NCBI GenBank assembly: GCA_017795105.1
Contig: CP051247.1
Coordinates: forward strand, 744,001 to 808,000
Reading direction: 5' to 3'
Source of the DNA: Planctomycetaceae bacterium
GTDB taxonomy: Bacteria > Planctomycetota > Planctomycetia > Planctomycetales > Planctomycetaceae
Length of the DNA stretch: 64,000 nucleotides
Shown here: positions 38,119 through 48,681 of the stretch, piece after piece
How positions within the stretch are numbered: the first letter of the stretch is position 1
Layout of the letters: each line of letters begins with the position of its first letter
Notes under the pieces: model-generated
Database searches by the model: none
What the model saw: the letters and a program-made list of their open reading frames with translations, nothing else
Told to the model about the DNA's origin: nothing
Made by a program: the position numbers and the translations under genes

Positions 38119-41115
38119 TTACTGGGCCACCTGGCCGTTGATCAGGATGCGGCCGGCCGTGGCTCCGTTTGGCAGTGAGTAGGTCGTCGTGGCTCCGTCG
38201 ATCTGGTTGGTCATTGTCGAACTGAAGGTCACGAACGGGTCGTCGGTGCCAGTCACGTTGCTCAGGATGATCCCGCGATCGACGAAGGTACTGAATCGAT
38301 TCAGAGTGATCTGGTTCGAGTTCAGCGTCACCGTCGTGCCGTCATGCAGCGACGGGAACAGGATGCCGGTCGCACCGCCGCCATAGTCGTCGATCGTGTT
38401 CTGGGCGATCAGGATGTTCGAAGCCTTGCTGCCGGAAACTCGCATCCCGACTCCGTCGAGCCCGCGGAACTCGACCAGGTTGTTGCCGATGAGCAAATCC
38501 ATCGGCGAGCCGGCAAGCAGTTCGACGCCCGTACTGCCCCGGCCGGTGAAGCCGAGGATATTGTCGGTGAAGACAAAGGTACTCCGGTCAGCCGCATCGC
38601 CGGTGGTAAAGGCGAAGGCATTTTGATTGTCGGCATCGCCGGTCACGAGGTTCTGAACGACTTCCGAGGAAACCGGGCCTGTCCAGTCAAGCCGGGCGGC
38701 AACACCGTAGGCTTCGGCCAGGTCGATGTCGTTTCCGCTGAAGGTGTAGTCAAGCGAAGCGTCGGTCACACCAGCGGTTGTGCGAGCGTGGAAGAAGGTT
38801 CGAGGCGAATCGACGATCTCGTTCCGCACCAGCCGGGTCACGTAGCCCCCCGACTTGGTCACGACATAATCGATACCGGTCGAACTGGTGATCGAGTTGT
38901 TCTCGAACATGTTGTTTGTCATGCCGAACAACTTCACGTCCGTGGCTTCGATGAAGGAGACGTTCGTTCCCGTGATATAGGAGGAGTTGATGTCGAGCAC
39001 ATCCGAGTTGTTCACGATCGCGACATGATCGTTGTTCACAAACCGCCCGTCCCGCATTCCGACCGAGCCGGAGTTGAGGGCGTAGATCGCGGCCTCGGTG
39101 TTCATGATCGTGCCGCCCGAATGTTCTTCACCGTTTCCGTAGGACAGAATCGTTCCGGTCGTGTCGACCATGCGAATTCCATACTGTCCCCCATCAGCCG
39201 AGATCGACTCGATCTGAACATTGACGTTGGAGTCTTGTGCATCGATGGCAGCCGCGTTCTCCGAAGAGACGATCCCGTCCCGCATCCGGAACAGAGTTGT
39301 GTCCCGAATGAGCACAGCAGAGGCATTAGTCGTTTCGATATCGCCATCGTAGATATCAATCAGACCTTCGTTCTCATCCAGGTCGATCCCGGTTGACCCC
39401 GATGCACCATTGATCAACAGGTTCTCGATCGCGACGAAGCCAAAGATGTCTTCCTCGACATCGTCGTCGGGGGTGGCGGTTCCCTGATCGTCAACAGTCG
39501 TGATCAGATCCAGTCCCTGAATCTTCAGGGCGGAATTGGCGTTGTTGTTCAGTTCTAGATCTCCTGCAACAACCGTTTCGCCATGGCCGCCATTGATCAA
39601 CATGCCATGTCGACCCGAGTTGCTGACTGAGATATCGGACAGCTGCAGATAACCATCGTGGTCACGAATCTCTATCCCGTTGTCTTCGGCTCCATTCACG
39701 GAGACATTTGTGATGAGGCCGTTGGTCGATTCGGCGATGTCGATACCGTTTCCGTTGACTCCGTCGATGTGAACGTTGTGGATCTGGAAGTCTGCCAGAC
39801 TATCGGCCACGATGCCGTTATTCACAGCACCCGGAGTCATACTGCCGGGCATGGCTGGAGCGGCTCCGTTGTCGCCGACAATTCTCACACCCGCAACAGC
39901 CGAGCTGTCGGCCATGATGATGGCCGGCAGACCGAGCGGGTCACCACCGGTTCCCGTGAAGATGACATCCGGCAGATCGCCGTCCGCCAGCGTTCCCGCC
40001 ATCTCGACGGTTCCGAAGTTGTCACTTTCAAAGGTGAAGTCCGTGCCTTCTCCGATCAACATCTGACCTTCGGCCAGTGTGACCGAATCGGTGAAGACGG
40101 ATCCCGATTCCAGAAAGATTACATCGGCCCCGTCGTTCTGAGCAGCCGCGATACTCTGGAACGGATTGTCCAGGCTGCCGTCTGCCGTATCAGATCCGCC
40201 GTTGCTGACATGGCGCACCTCGTAGGCAGCTCCGGTCTGCGGATTGATCAACGCGATTCCGTTACCGATCTCAGATCGCTGACTGACGATCACATTGAAG
40301 TTGGTGTCGATGAACTTACGCAACTGACGTTCGAGACGGCGTTCGGGAACATCGTTATTGCCGAAGCGGAACGACATGCCCAGGGTCACGTTCGTACCGA
40401 AGGTGTCGTCATTGCTGACAGCAACCTGCCCCTTCAGGAAGGGAACAAACTCTCCTTCGACAGCCAGCTTCACGCCGTTGATGTCTTCGACGTTCGAACC
40501 GGTGAAGTGGTAGTAACTGACAATCGTTTCGAGATTGTGATCTTCAGCAAACTCACCAGGCAGAAAGACGCCGAAGTTCACATCGGCTCCCTGCATTGCC
40601 TGACCGATCGTGTTTACCTGATCGATGACGACCTGCGTTCCCTGCATGCGAACGTTGCCCGTGGTCGATTCGAGAATCTTTTCGTCGTTTCCGAATGGGA
40701 AATAGAAGTTGGATGTCACACTGCCGAAGCGAGTCATCCCTTCCAGACCAAGCGTCATCTGCTGGTACGACTCTTCCAGGGACTGGTCGATCCCATAAGT
40801 TCCGTTAATACCAAGCAGCAGAACCTCGTTGGGTTCCAGGAACCGGAAACCGGCTCCGACGTTCCCGCCGACGTTTCCTTCATTGGTGAGGAAACCACGG
40901 AGATCACTGAAGAAGATGCGTTCGTCCTCTTCGAGGATATAGGGCATCACCTCGACGTAGGTGAGTCCGGTATCCCGTCCGAAGGCCGGCATGGCGATGT
41001 GTCCGATCTGAGAATCGAACTGTATCTGTGCCTGCGCCGAATCTGTCTCCTGAAGCAGGAACAATCCGATCATCAGCGCAGCAATACAACGTCCAGCGCG
41101 AGAGATAGTAGTCAT
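38119..41115 (-). CDS. Large exported protein: inverse-autotransporter-like barrel plus parallel beta-helix
   Basis: 998 residues from the ATG at 41115 (MTTISRAGRCIAALMIGLF); the frame extends 43 codons upstream without a start signal. A signal peptide ends near AQAQ. Residues about 35-300 are strand-rich (FFSDLRGFLTNEGNVGGNVG, VTSNFYFPFGNDEK, VTLGMSFRFGN), with the look of an intimin/invasin-type inverse-autotransporter barrel. From about 325, SNGGSDTADGSLDNPFQSIA opens a right-handed beta-helix: dozens of short strands with Asn/Gly turns (GNGIDIAESTNGLITNVSVN, NNGI and similar) continuing to the C-terminus. This is a surface-displayed fibre or a polysaccharide-binding architecture. No catalytic residues are recognised. 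Confidence 0.72.
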   Translation of the reverse strand: MTTISRAGRCIAALMIGLFLLQETDSAQAQIQFDSQIGHIAMPAFGRDTGLTYVEVMPYILEEDERIFFSDLRGFLTNEGNVGGNVGAGFRFLEPNEVLLLGINGTYGIDQSLEESYQQMTLGLEGMTRFGSVTSNFYFPFGNDEKILESTTGNVRMQGTQVVIDQVNTIGQAMQGADVNFGVFLPGEFAEDHNLETIVSYYHFTGSNVEDINGVKLAVEGEFVPFLKGQVAVSNDDTFGTNVTLGMSFRFGNNDVPERRLERQLRKFIDTNFNVIVSQRSEIGNGIALINPQTGAAYEVRHVSNGGSDTADGSLDNPFQSIAAAQNDGADVIFLESGSVFTDSVTLAEGQMLIGEGTDFTFESDNFGTVEMAGTLADGDLPDVIFTGTGGDPLGLPAIIMADSSAVAGVRIVGDNGAAPAMPGSMTPGAVNNGIVADSLADFQIHNVHIDGVNGNGIDIAESTNGLITNVSVNGAEDNGIEIRDHDGYLQLSDISVSNSGRHGMLINGGHGETVVAGDLELNNNANSALKIQGLDLITTVDDQGTATPDDDVEEDIFGFVAIENLLINGASGSTGIDLDENEGLIDIYDGDIETTNASAVLIRDTTLFRMRDGIVSSENAAAIDAQDSNVNVQIESISADGGQYGIRMVDTTGTILSYGNGEEHSGGTIMNTEAAIYALNSGSVGMRDGRFVNNDHVAIVNNSDVLDINSSYITGTNVSFIEATDVKLFGMTNNMFENNSITSSTGIDYVVTKSGGYVTRLVRNEIVDSPRTFFHARTTAGVTDASLDYTFSGNDIDLAEAYGVAARLDWTGPVSSEVVQNLVTGDADNQNAFAFTTGDAADRSTFVFTDNILGFTGRGSTGVELLAGSPMDLLIGNNLVEFRGLDGVGMRVSGSKASNILIAQNTIDDYGGGATGILFPSLHDGTTVTLNSNQITLNRFSTFVDRGIILSNVTGTDDPFVTFSSTMTNQIDGATTTYSLPNGATAGRILINGQVAQ

Positions 41116-41654
41116 AGTGGGGAGAGTCGAGGAAAGAAAGGAGGGAGACGCAGTCCGGTGGGGTCGAGAATCTCGAAGGACCGCTGTCTCCGAAATTGGG
41201 AGGGAGCGAACAAATACCCGCTGAAAGCAAAACGGGTCAATCACAACCCTCCCGTGGCAGCAATTACAACGACTTCGCCCCGAAGCTGATGACCGTCACA
41301 AACCGGTCAATCCGCACGCTGGGAGCATCTATTACAGGCTGCATTCCGATCGAATCTTGCCTGAAAGGCCTAATCCGCACTTTCCAATTGGATTGGCAAT
41401 TGCAAGAATGACGATAATCAGGGAAAACTCAGGCGAATTTCCGCCGTGAGTCGGATTCCGGACACAATTCCTCAAGGAACGCCAGACCGCGCTCCAGGGA
41501 GCAGCGAGCGAGCCGAAAGCGCGGCTTGAGTGTCATTCCTGAAAAGAATCAAGCCAGATGGCTTACCAGCCGCCAGCAGGTCCCCCCTATTCCGATTCGC
41601 TCAATCGGACTGCAGCCCCAAAATCAGGCGTATTCATTGGAGTAATAACAGGTT
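41116..41654. other. Divergent upstream region of the barrel/helix gene and korA
   Basis: About 540 bases between divergent starts. Short frames exist but none has a ribosome-binding site and coherent composition. I see no hairpin with a T-run and no clear promoter boxes. Confidence 0.5.
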
Positions 41655-43532
<1,878 letters not shown>

Positions 43533-43595
43533 TCGTTCCCATTAACGTACATTGATAAGACAATCAAAGTTCTGTTCTGATAGGACTTCTTCATT

Positions 43596-44621
43596 ATGTC
43601 AACCAGTATTGACCTTCCCGTTCTGACACCGAAAGACTTCGCCAGCGACCAGGAAGTCCGGTGGTGTCCCCGCTGTGGCGATTACTCGATTCTCGCCCAG
43701 GTGAAGAAAGTGCTGCCGACACTCGGCATTCCCAAAGAGAACTTCGTGTTCGTCTCAGGGATTGGCTGCTCAAGCCGCTTTCCGTACTACATGAATACCT
43801 ACGGGATGCACAGTATCCACGGCCGTGCACCTGCGATTGCAACGGGTCTGAAAGTCGTTCGTCCCGATCTGCAGGTCTGGGTGATTACCGGTGATGGCGA
43901 CGCTCTTTCCATCGGCGGCAATCATTTCATGCACATGATTCGCCGAAACGTGAATCTGAAAGTGATCCTGTTCAACAACCAGATCTACGGTTTGACCAAA
44001 GGTCAGTACTCGCCGACCAGCCCGCAGGGCAAGCGGACCAAGAGTACGCCCTATGGTTCGGTCGATGCTCCTCTGACACCGGTTTCAGTTGCTCTGGGTG
44101 CCCGGGCGTCGTTCGTGGCTCGATCGGTCGACGTTGACATTCAGCACCTCTGCATGGTGCTCGAACGAGCTGCCCATCATAAGGGTACGGCCGTTGTCGA
44201 GGTCTATCAGGACTGCAACGTGTTCAACAGCGGTGCTTTCGAGTTCGCCTCCAAGAAGGGTGAGAAAGAAGAGAACTGCATCTACCTGGAACACGGCAAG
44301 CCGCTGATCTTCGGCAAGGAACGCGATAAGGGCGTCCGCCTCAACTCTCAGAATCAGCCGGAAATCGTTGAACTCGGCAAAGGCATCAGCGAAGACGATC
44401 TGCTCTTCCACGATGAAAAGGCCGACGATCCGACGCTCGCTTTCCTGCTCTCGCAGATGCGATACCCGGACAGCCCGGAACCGATGGGCGTCTTCCGCGC
44501 CATCGATCGTCCGACCTACGACGACGAGGTCAACGACCAGGTTCGCGAAGTCAGTGAGAAGCTCGGCCCAGCCAGTCTCGAAGAGATGTTCAACTCGGGT
44601 GACACCTGGACCGTTGCCTGA
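43596..44621 (+). CDS. korB: 2-oxoglutarate:ferredoxin oxidoreductase subunit beta
   Basis: 341 residues. It carries the thiamine diphosphate and the 4Fe-4S cluster. Evidence: WCPRCGDYSILAQVKKVL near the N-terminus, VSGIGCSSRFPYYMNTYGMH, the ThDP motif ITGDGDALSIGGNHFMHMIR and NNQIYGLTKGQYSPTS. The C-terminal third (about 230-341) is an acidic extension typical of the family. It pairs with KorA upstream. Both genes are followed by a strong terminator. Confidence 0.93.
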   Translation: MSTSIDLPVLTPKDFASDQEVRWCPRCGDYSILAQVKKVLPTLGIPKENFVFVSGIGCSSRFPYYMNTYGMHSIHGRAPAIATGLKVVRPDLQVWVITGDGDALSIGGNHFMHMIRRNVNLKVILFNNQIYGLTKGQYSPTSPQGKRTKSTPYGSVDAPLTPVSVALGARASFVARSVDVDIQHLCMVLERAAHHKGTAVVEVYQDCNVFNSGAFEFASKKGEKEENCIYLEHGKPLIFGKERDKGVRLNSQNQPEIVELGKGISEDDLLFHDEKADDPTLAFLLSQMRYPDSPEPMGVFRAIDRPTYDDEVNDQVREVSEKLGPASLEEMFNSGDTWTVA

Positions 44622-44646
44622 TAAGAACAAAACGAAGACATAAACG

Positions 44647-44676
44647 ACAGGCGAGCTTTCGAGCTCGCCTGTTTTC
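44647..44676 (+). terminator. Intrinsic terminator after korB
   Basis: Perfect 11-base arms (44647-44657 and 44662-44672) surround a TTCG tetraloop and are followed by T residues. It lies 26 bases after korB and 20 bases before the stop of the converging HEAT-repeat gene. Confidence 0.9.
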
Positions 44677-44695
44677 GTTGTGATGCCCTGGTTTC

Positions 44696-45193
44696 TTAGA
44701 TGCGGCTCAGCATCCGACTTGCGGTGCTGCTTACAACTTTGTCTGCGTCGCTGGACAGCGTTTCCAGCAGTTGACGCAGCTCCCGCTGTTCCTCTTTCCC
44801 GGCGATCAAGGTCGCGGTCTTGCAGGCCTGCGATCGAACCTGTGTCGGCTGGGAGTCGTCACAAAAGGCGACGGCGCTCGGGAAAAACTCCGCGGCATTC
44901 TCTTGGCTGCGACCGAGCAGTTTCAGCCCCAGGATCAGCTGCGAGGATGACGTCGTGTGATGCAGATGCTCGACCAGAATCGGGAGCAAGCCATTCTTCA
45001 CCGGTCCACAGTTCTCAATCGCTTCAACCGACCATTCACGGACGGTTTCATCAGGATCGTCTGTCGCGGCCAGCACGGCAACGGCGCCCAGTCGTGCGGT
45101 TTCCGCATCCATGGCCAGCATGCGTGCGGCCTGCTGACGCACGGCGGCATCTGGGGATCTCAATCGGCTGAGTAGTATGTCTCCGTCGCTCAT
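44696..45193 (-). CDS. HEAT-repeat protein
   Basis: 165 residues made of helical repeats with the spacing of HEAT/PBS-lyase-type repeats: LLSRLRSPDAAVRQQAARML (about 8-27), LAATDDPDETVREWSVEAIE, and later QPTQVRSQACKTATLIAG and DADKVVSSTASRMLSRI. It has no signal peptide, membrane segment or catalytic motif. Such proteins act as binding scaffolds. It is transcribed toward korB, converging on the terminator, and has its own start with no close partner upstream. Confidence 0.8.
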   Translation of the reverse strand: MSDGDILLSRLRSPDAAVRQQAARMLAMDAETARLGAVAVLAATDDPDETVREWSVEAIENCGPVKNGLLPILVEHLHHTTSSSQLILGLKLLGRSQENAAEFFPSAVAFCDDSQPTQVRSQACKTATLIAGKEEQRELRQLLETLSSDADKVVSSTASRMLSRI

Positions 45194-45295
45194 AGTCCGG
45201 CCCTGCTGGTTTGTGAAGGGAGCGCGACACTATTCTAATCAAGCGACTGAAGTTGTGAAACCAATCTCAGGTTTTGCGACAGGCCGGCAATGGCC

Positions 45296-45586
45296 TCACA
45301 ACAGCAGGATAACGCCTTCGGTATTCTGGATCGCTGCGTAGACGGCCAGCACCTGATCGGGAGATTGAGCGAGCGGTTCAAAAGTTAACGCGACATGGCG
45401 TCCGCCCGACGATTCACGGCTGTCGTAAGGGGGATCAAACTCCAGATCCATTCCATCACGGACGGCTGCCACCACGTTATCGACAAATTGCTCATTCGAT
45501 TCGCCAATCACTTTAAACGTGTAGTGGCAGGGAAACTCGTGAGTCGCATCGAGCAGATCTCTGGGCGGCAGATGTGGTTCTTTCAA
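45296..45586 (-). CDS. DUF493 (YbeD-like) family protein
   Basis: 96 residues from a TTG at 45586 with GGAAG eight bases upstream, which matches the roughly 90-residue length of the family. The frame is open further upstream, but that part contains the terminator of the neighbouring gene and is not family-like. Family features: THEFPCHYTFKVIGESNEQF near the start, a basic SRESSGGRHVALTFEPLAQS segment and the end VLAVYAAIQNTEGVILLL. E. coli YbeD is an ACT-like small regulator; the function here is unknown. Confidence 0.8.
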   Translation of the reverse strand: MKEPHLPPRDLLDATHEFPCHYTFKVIGESNEQFVDNVVAAVRDGMDLEFDPPYDSRESSGGRHVALTFEPLAQSPDQVLAVYAAIQNTEGVILLL

Positions 45587-45654
45587 GGGGAAACTTCCTG
45601 GTTGAAGAAGAGGAGCGTTTTCACCATTGTACCCGGGACGGTCCTCAGCCGACA

Positions 45655-45690
45655 GAAAAAAAGCCGCTCGCCCCCGGATGGGAACGAGCG
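45655..45690 (-). terminator. Intrinsic terminator after the small Cys-rich gene
   Basis: Arms at 45665-45670 (CGCTCG) and 45685-45690 (CGAGCG), with an internal CCC/GGG pair, form the stem. Read on the minus strand it is followed by a T-run (A-run 45655-45662). It lies 48 bases past the stop of the 45739-45936 gene. Confidence 0.75.
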
Positions 45691-45738
45691 ACCAGTCGTC
45701 AGTCAACAAATGCAGTCGAACTGCATTCTGTAAGCCGC

Positions 45739-45936
45739 TTACTTGCAGCACTTACAGGGCGAGCATTCACAGGCCCCCGGAGCGCAATCGACGCATTCGC
45801 AGTTCTCGCACTGACAGGCTTCGCCGCAGCAGCAAAGCCCCGGGCCGCCATTCCCGGCCGCGTTGGAAACCTGATAGTTCCAACCCAGACCACCAGCAAG
45901 CAAACCGACACTTAGAATTCCAAGAATCTTGGACAT
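45739..45936 (-). CDS. Small exported Cys-rich, metallothionein-like protein
   Basis: 65 residues from the second of two close ATGs (45936), chosen because AGGAG stands six bases upstream. A signal peptide or anchor (MSKILGILSVGLLAGGLGWN) comes first. A Gly-rich linker follows, then a C-terminal tail of about 33 residues with 13 cysteines in CC, CxC and CxxC spacing (GLCCCGEACQCENC; SPCKCCK). The density and spacing resemble metallothioneins, but this one looks exported and shows no match to the BmtA or SmtA pattern. Likely Cu, Zn, Cd or Hg binding is inferred from the cysteines. Neighbouring exported genes on the same strand are also Cys-rich. Confidence 0.7.
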   Translation of the reverse strand: MSKILGILSVGLLAGGLGWNYQVSNAAGNGGPGLCCCGEACQCENCECVDCAPGACECSPCKCCK

Positions 45937-46030
45937 GATCATCTCCTGAATTGCGCAGCATTGCGCAATGAAAACAGCTTGAAAAGGCAACTGCAACATG
46001 CAGTCACCGAAAGCGGAAGATGACCGTCTC

Positions 46031-46510
46031 TTAAATGATGAAGCAGCAATCGAGCAGATACAGCGGACGATGAGCGTATGGCTTCGTGCGATTCACAGCG
46101 TCTGCCGGGACGGCGACATTCACGCTCGCGAGCTGCCACTCACTTCCTGCCACCATGGCCTGAGGCAACTCAGACAGATGTTCGGGCAGCGGCTTCGTGA
46201 CAGCCGGGGCGGCTACAAGGTCGGCCGCTGGCGGCATGTGCGAGCAAACGCACGGCGTGTCCTGCGTTGAGCAAAACGAAGCATTATCAACAGGAGTAGT
46301 TTCCTGCTGACAGCATTGTGGCTGGCAACAATCAACCGAATCAACGGGCACCTGTTCAATCGGGTCGCTGATACGGTCCTTAGAACTGCAGCACGAGGAA
46401 CCCGGCGAAATCGACTCGGCCAGCAGACACACCGTGCAGACCGTCCGCGGAGCCACCACCTGGGTGACCAGCGACAGACTCATCAGTATGGCGAGCAGAG
46501 TATTCAACAC
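46031..46510 (-). CDS. Exported or membrane-anchored Cys-rich protein of unknown function
   Basis: 159 residues from a GTG at 46510 (VLNTLLAILMSLSLVTQVVA), with AAGG at suitable spacing; an earlier GTG at 46600 is also possible. A hydrophobic N-terminus is followed by cysteines in CTVC, SSCCSS, DCCQPQCCQQ and CVCSH arrangements. The rest is Pro/Ala-rich with a final CCFII. There are 14 cysteines after the signal region. I do not recognise a family. It lies between the other Cys-rich genes on the same strand, 95 bases before the small metallothionein-like gene, so a shared metal-related role is plausible. Confidence 0.55.
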   Translation of the reverse strand: MLNTLLAILMSLSLVTQVVAPRTVCTVCLLAESISPGSSCCSSKDRISDPIEQVPVDSVDCCQPQCCQQETTPVDNASFCSTQDTPCVCSHMPPAADLVAAPAVTKPLPEHLSELPQAMVAGSEWQLASVNVAVPADAVNRTKPYAHRPLYLLDCCFII

Positions 46511-46619
46511 GAGCGGCCTTAACTGGCATGCAGGATCGAACGAAATCCGAGCAGGACTCGGCAAAGAATCGTACGCCTGATCGCCATTACCGATCAACAC
46601 CTGTTTTTCGAACGCCGAC

Positions 46620-47336
46620 TCATTCGCAGCAGAAGATCATACGATTCCACGCTTTACAACAATTCGACGTGCAAGTTTTCGTGTCGATCCAAAGTTGTTT
46701 GCACCAGCTCTCCGCCGGTGGAGCGGGAATGACATCAGGCACGACAGTTGTCGCTACCCCTTCCCGGTACAGATTCCCTTCCAGCAGCCCCTGCCGCAGA
46801 CTGGCGGGAGAGACCCGGGACGGCCGTTCGGCGGTGATCAGTCGGACTTGGATCAAAGCGGTCGTCACGTATTCGGAACAATGGACCCCTTCGGCCTGCC
46901 TGCCGGTGAGATGGTGCTTAATTCCGTAAGGCCGGCCGATCTGTTGTTCCAGAGCCAATCGCAAGGTCTCTAGCTGATCATCCGAGAAAGGTTCGCTCGG
47001 GCAGAGCAGCGAAATTCCATTCGGCGCGCATTCCTCGAGATATGCGCACAGATCCGTCTTACGGACTCCGCTTCCGTTGGCAGAGTCATAGGTCTGCCAG
47101 TTGCCGTTCTCATCCTTCAGGACGATTCCGACATGCGTGTACGGACTGCGGGTGAACATCTTCACGGCCAGGCAGTCCCCTTCGTGCATCAGCAGACAGC
47201 CTTCGGTCAGCTGGTCCTGCATCAGTTCGACGACCTGCGGAGCGGTTCGTTCCGCAACCGCTTCTCCAGCGAAAGCCGCTTCAGAAGCGGTGAATGTGAA
47301 GATCATCGCCGCGGCGATGTATAGAATCTGTTTCAT
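46620..47336 (-). CDS. Exported NlpC/P60-like (YiiX/permuted papain) hydrolase with Cys-rich tail
   Basis: 238 residues from the ATG at 47336, preceded by GGGAGGGAAATC. The signal peptide ends near AFAGE. The permuted NlpC/P60 fold is shown by EGDCLAVKMFTRSPYTHVGI (catalytic His in THVGIV), YDSANGSGVRKTDLCAYLEE and GVHCSEYVTTAL (catalytic Cys). Members cleave peptide or amide bonds in cell-wall peptides or lipids; YiiX-type proteins have no settled substrate. The C-terminus (about 215-238: WCKQLWIDTKTCTSNCCKAW, then FCCE) is an unusual Cys-rich extension. It is the first gene of the Cys-rich run. Confidence 0.75.
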   Translation of the reverse strand: MKQILYIAAAMIFTFTASEAAFAGEAVAERTAPQVVELMQDQLTEGCLLMHEGDCLAVKMFTRSPYTHVGIVLKDENGNWQTYDSANGSGVRKTDLCAYLEECAPNGISLLCPSEPFSDDQLETLRLALEQQIGRPYGIKHHLTGRQAEGVHCSEYVTTALIQVRLITAERPSRVSPASLRQGLLEGNLYREGVATTVVPDVIPAPPAESWCKQLWIDTKTCTSNCCKAWNRMIFCCE

Positions 47337-47641
47337 GATTTCCCTCCCTGCCGTTGTAACGTTAGCAAACGGCCCCGGTTCAGATACAATCAGGCAGAAA
47401 TCTGAATTCTTCCAGATGGGCTCCCCCTTCTGGCTTTTCGATCGGGCCGTGAAATGCATTGTACTTCACTCTGATCAGCCGACAATTCCCCCGAAGAATC
47501 AGCCTCAATCAGAGACGACCTGCGAACACGCAGTTCACGATACATTGTGACCGTCCCGTCCGCGTGACTGCATACGTTTCCCGGATTCGAAGATACGCGG
47601 ACATACGGTAGAGCGATCCGCTCTAGGAATGGAGAAAGACG
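47337..47641. other. Divergent region between the hydrolase and the nuclease-domain genes
   Basis: About 305 bases without a gene. It contains GGAGAAAGACG directly before the 47642 start. No promoter, palindrome or terminator is evident. Confidence 0.5.
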
Positions 47642-48046
47642 ATGGCGGCCCTGGTCGAAATGGAACTTTCGAGAATCATCATCAGCGAGATCAACGACCA
47701 GCAGGTGATCTACCTGCACGAAGTCGACGGTGAGCGCGAGTTCCCCATTCTGGTCGGGATGTTCGAAGCGGCCAGCATTGATCGTCGGGTGCGTGGAGAT
47801 GTTCCTCCGCGACCGCTCACTCACGATTTAATCAAGAGTGTCATTGAGCATTTCGGAGGCGAGCCGCACGACATCATCATCAATAGCCTGCACGAGCATA
47901 CCTACTACGCGATGATTCGCATCATGCACAATGGCGAACTGATGGAAATCGACAGTCGCCCGAGCGACGCCATCGCCCTGGCCATGCACTACGATCCGCC
48001 ACTGCCGATCTTCGTTGAAGGCGATGTCCTCGAAGCCGTCAGCTGA
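47642..48046 (+). CDS. Bifunctional nuclease (DUF151) domain protein
   Basis: 134 residues, a single BFN domain: VEMELSRIIISEINDQQVIY, LHEVDGEREFPILVGMFEAA (the I-G-x-x-E-A motif of the family), THDLIKSVIEHFGG and IDSRPSDAIALAMHYDPPLP (the SRPSDAIALA motif). Plant homologues have RNase and DNase activity; bacterial ones are often fused to UvrB/C-type domains, but this one stands alone. Its stop codon ends at 48046 and the converging ubiX stop begins at 48047, with no bases between. Confidence 0.9.
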   Translation: MAALVEMELSRIIISEINDQQVIYLHEVDGEREFPILVGMFEAASIDRRVRGDVPPRPLTHDLIKSVIEHFGGEPHDIIINSLHEHTYYAMIRIMHNGELMEIDSRPSDAIALAMHYDPPLPIFVEGDVLEAVS

Positions 48047-48667
48047 TTACGACTCGCTGCCCCAGCGTTTCATCAGCTTCGTATCGACGCCGAGATGATC
48101 GCAGATCCTAACGACGATGAAGTTCACGAGATCGTCGATCGATTTCGGATCGTGATAGAAGCCTGGCATTGCCGGCAGCATCACCGCTCCTGCATCTGCG
48201 AGCCGCTTCATGTTCTCAAGTTGAATACTGCTGAGCGGCGTTTCGCGAGGAACAAGGACCAGCTTACGGCGTTCCTTGAGATGCACATCGGCTGCTCGGT
48301 GTGTCAGGTTCGCGGACAGCCCGTTGGCAAGGCTTCCAAGCGTTCCCATTGAACAGGGGCAGATCGCCATGCCGTCGGTCTTGAATGACCCGCTTGCAAT
48401 ACCGGCACTGAACTCGAACTGCCGGTGATACTTCAGCTGATCGACTCGGCTCGCATCGAACTCATTGCCGAAAAACGTCTCGGGGCTGAATTCGTTGAGG
48501 TTGATCGTCGTGTTCAGCTCCTGAGCGAAAACCTGCACCGCAGCCGCACTCATCGTCAGGTGCACTTCGCAGTCTGCTCGCAGGAGAACGCTGACGAGAC
48601 GACGGGCGTAGGTAGCTCCACTCCCTCCCGTCACGGCGACGACGATTCGCTTCGGCTCTTCGGACAC
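48047..48667 (-). CDS. ubiX: Flavin prenyltransferase
   Basis: 206 residues. UbiX attaches dimethylallyl phosphate to FMN to make prenyl-FMN for UbiD-family decarboxylases. Signatures are IVVAVTGGSGATYARRLVSV (FMN binding), a central KTDGMAICPCSMGTLGSLAN, RKLVLVPRETPLSSIQLENM and a C-terminal PAMPGFYHDPKSIDDLVNFI. The length is normal. It is transcribed with the ubiE/menG gene just upstream on the same strand (14-base gap), consistent with quinone synthesis. No ubiD is in the window. Confidence 0.94.
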   Translation of the reverse strand: MSEEPKRIVVAVTGGSGATYARRLVSVLLRADCEVHLTMSAAAVQVFAQELNTTINLNEFSPETFFGNEFDASRVDQLKYHRQFEFSAGIASGSFKTDGMAICPCSMGTLGSLANGLSANLTHRAADVHLKERRKLVLVPRETPLSSIQLENMKRLADAGAVMLPAMPGFYHDPKSIDDLVNFIVVRICDHLGVDTKLMKRWGSES

Positions 48668-48681
48668 GGCGCAGTTCCCTT

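Noticed and set aside
39658..41289. A 543-codon plus-strand frame inside the barrel/beta-helix gene
   Set aside because: The minus-strand gene has a signal peptide, repeat structure and terminator; the plus frame has none and lacks a ribosome-binding site.
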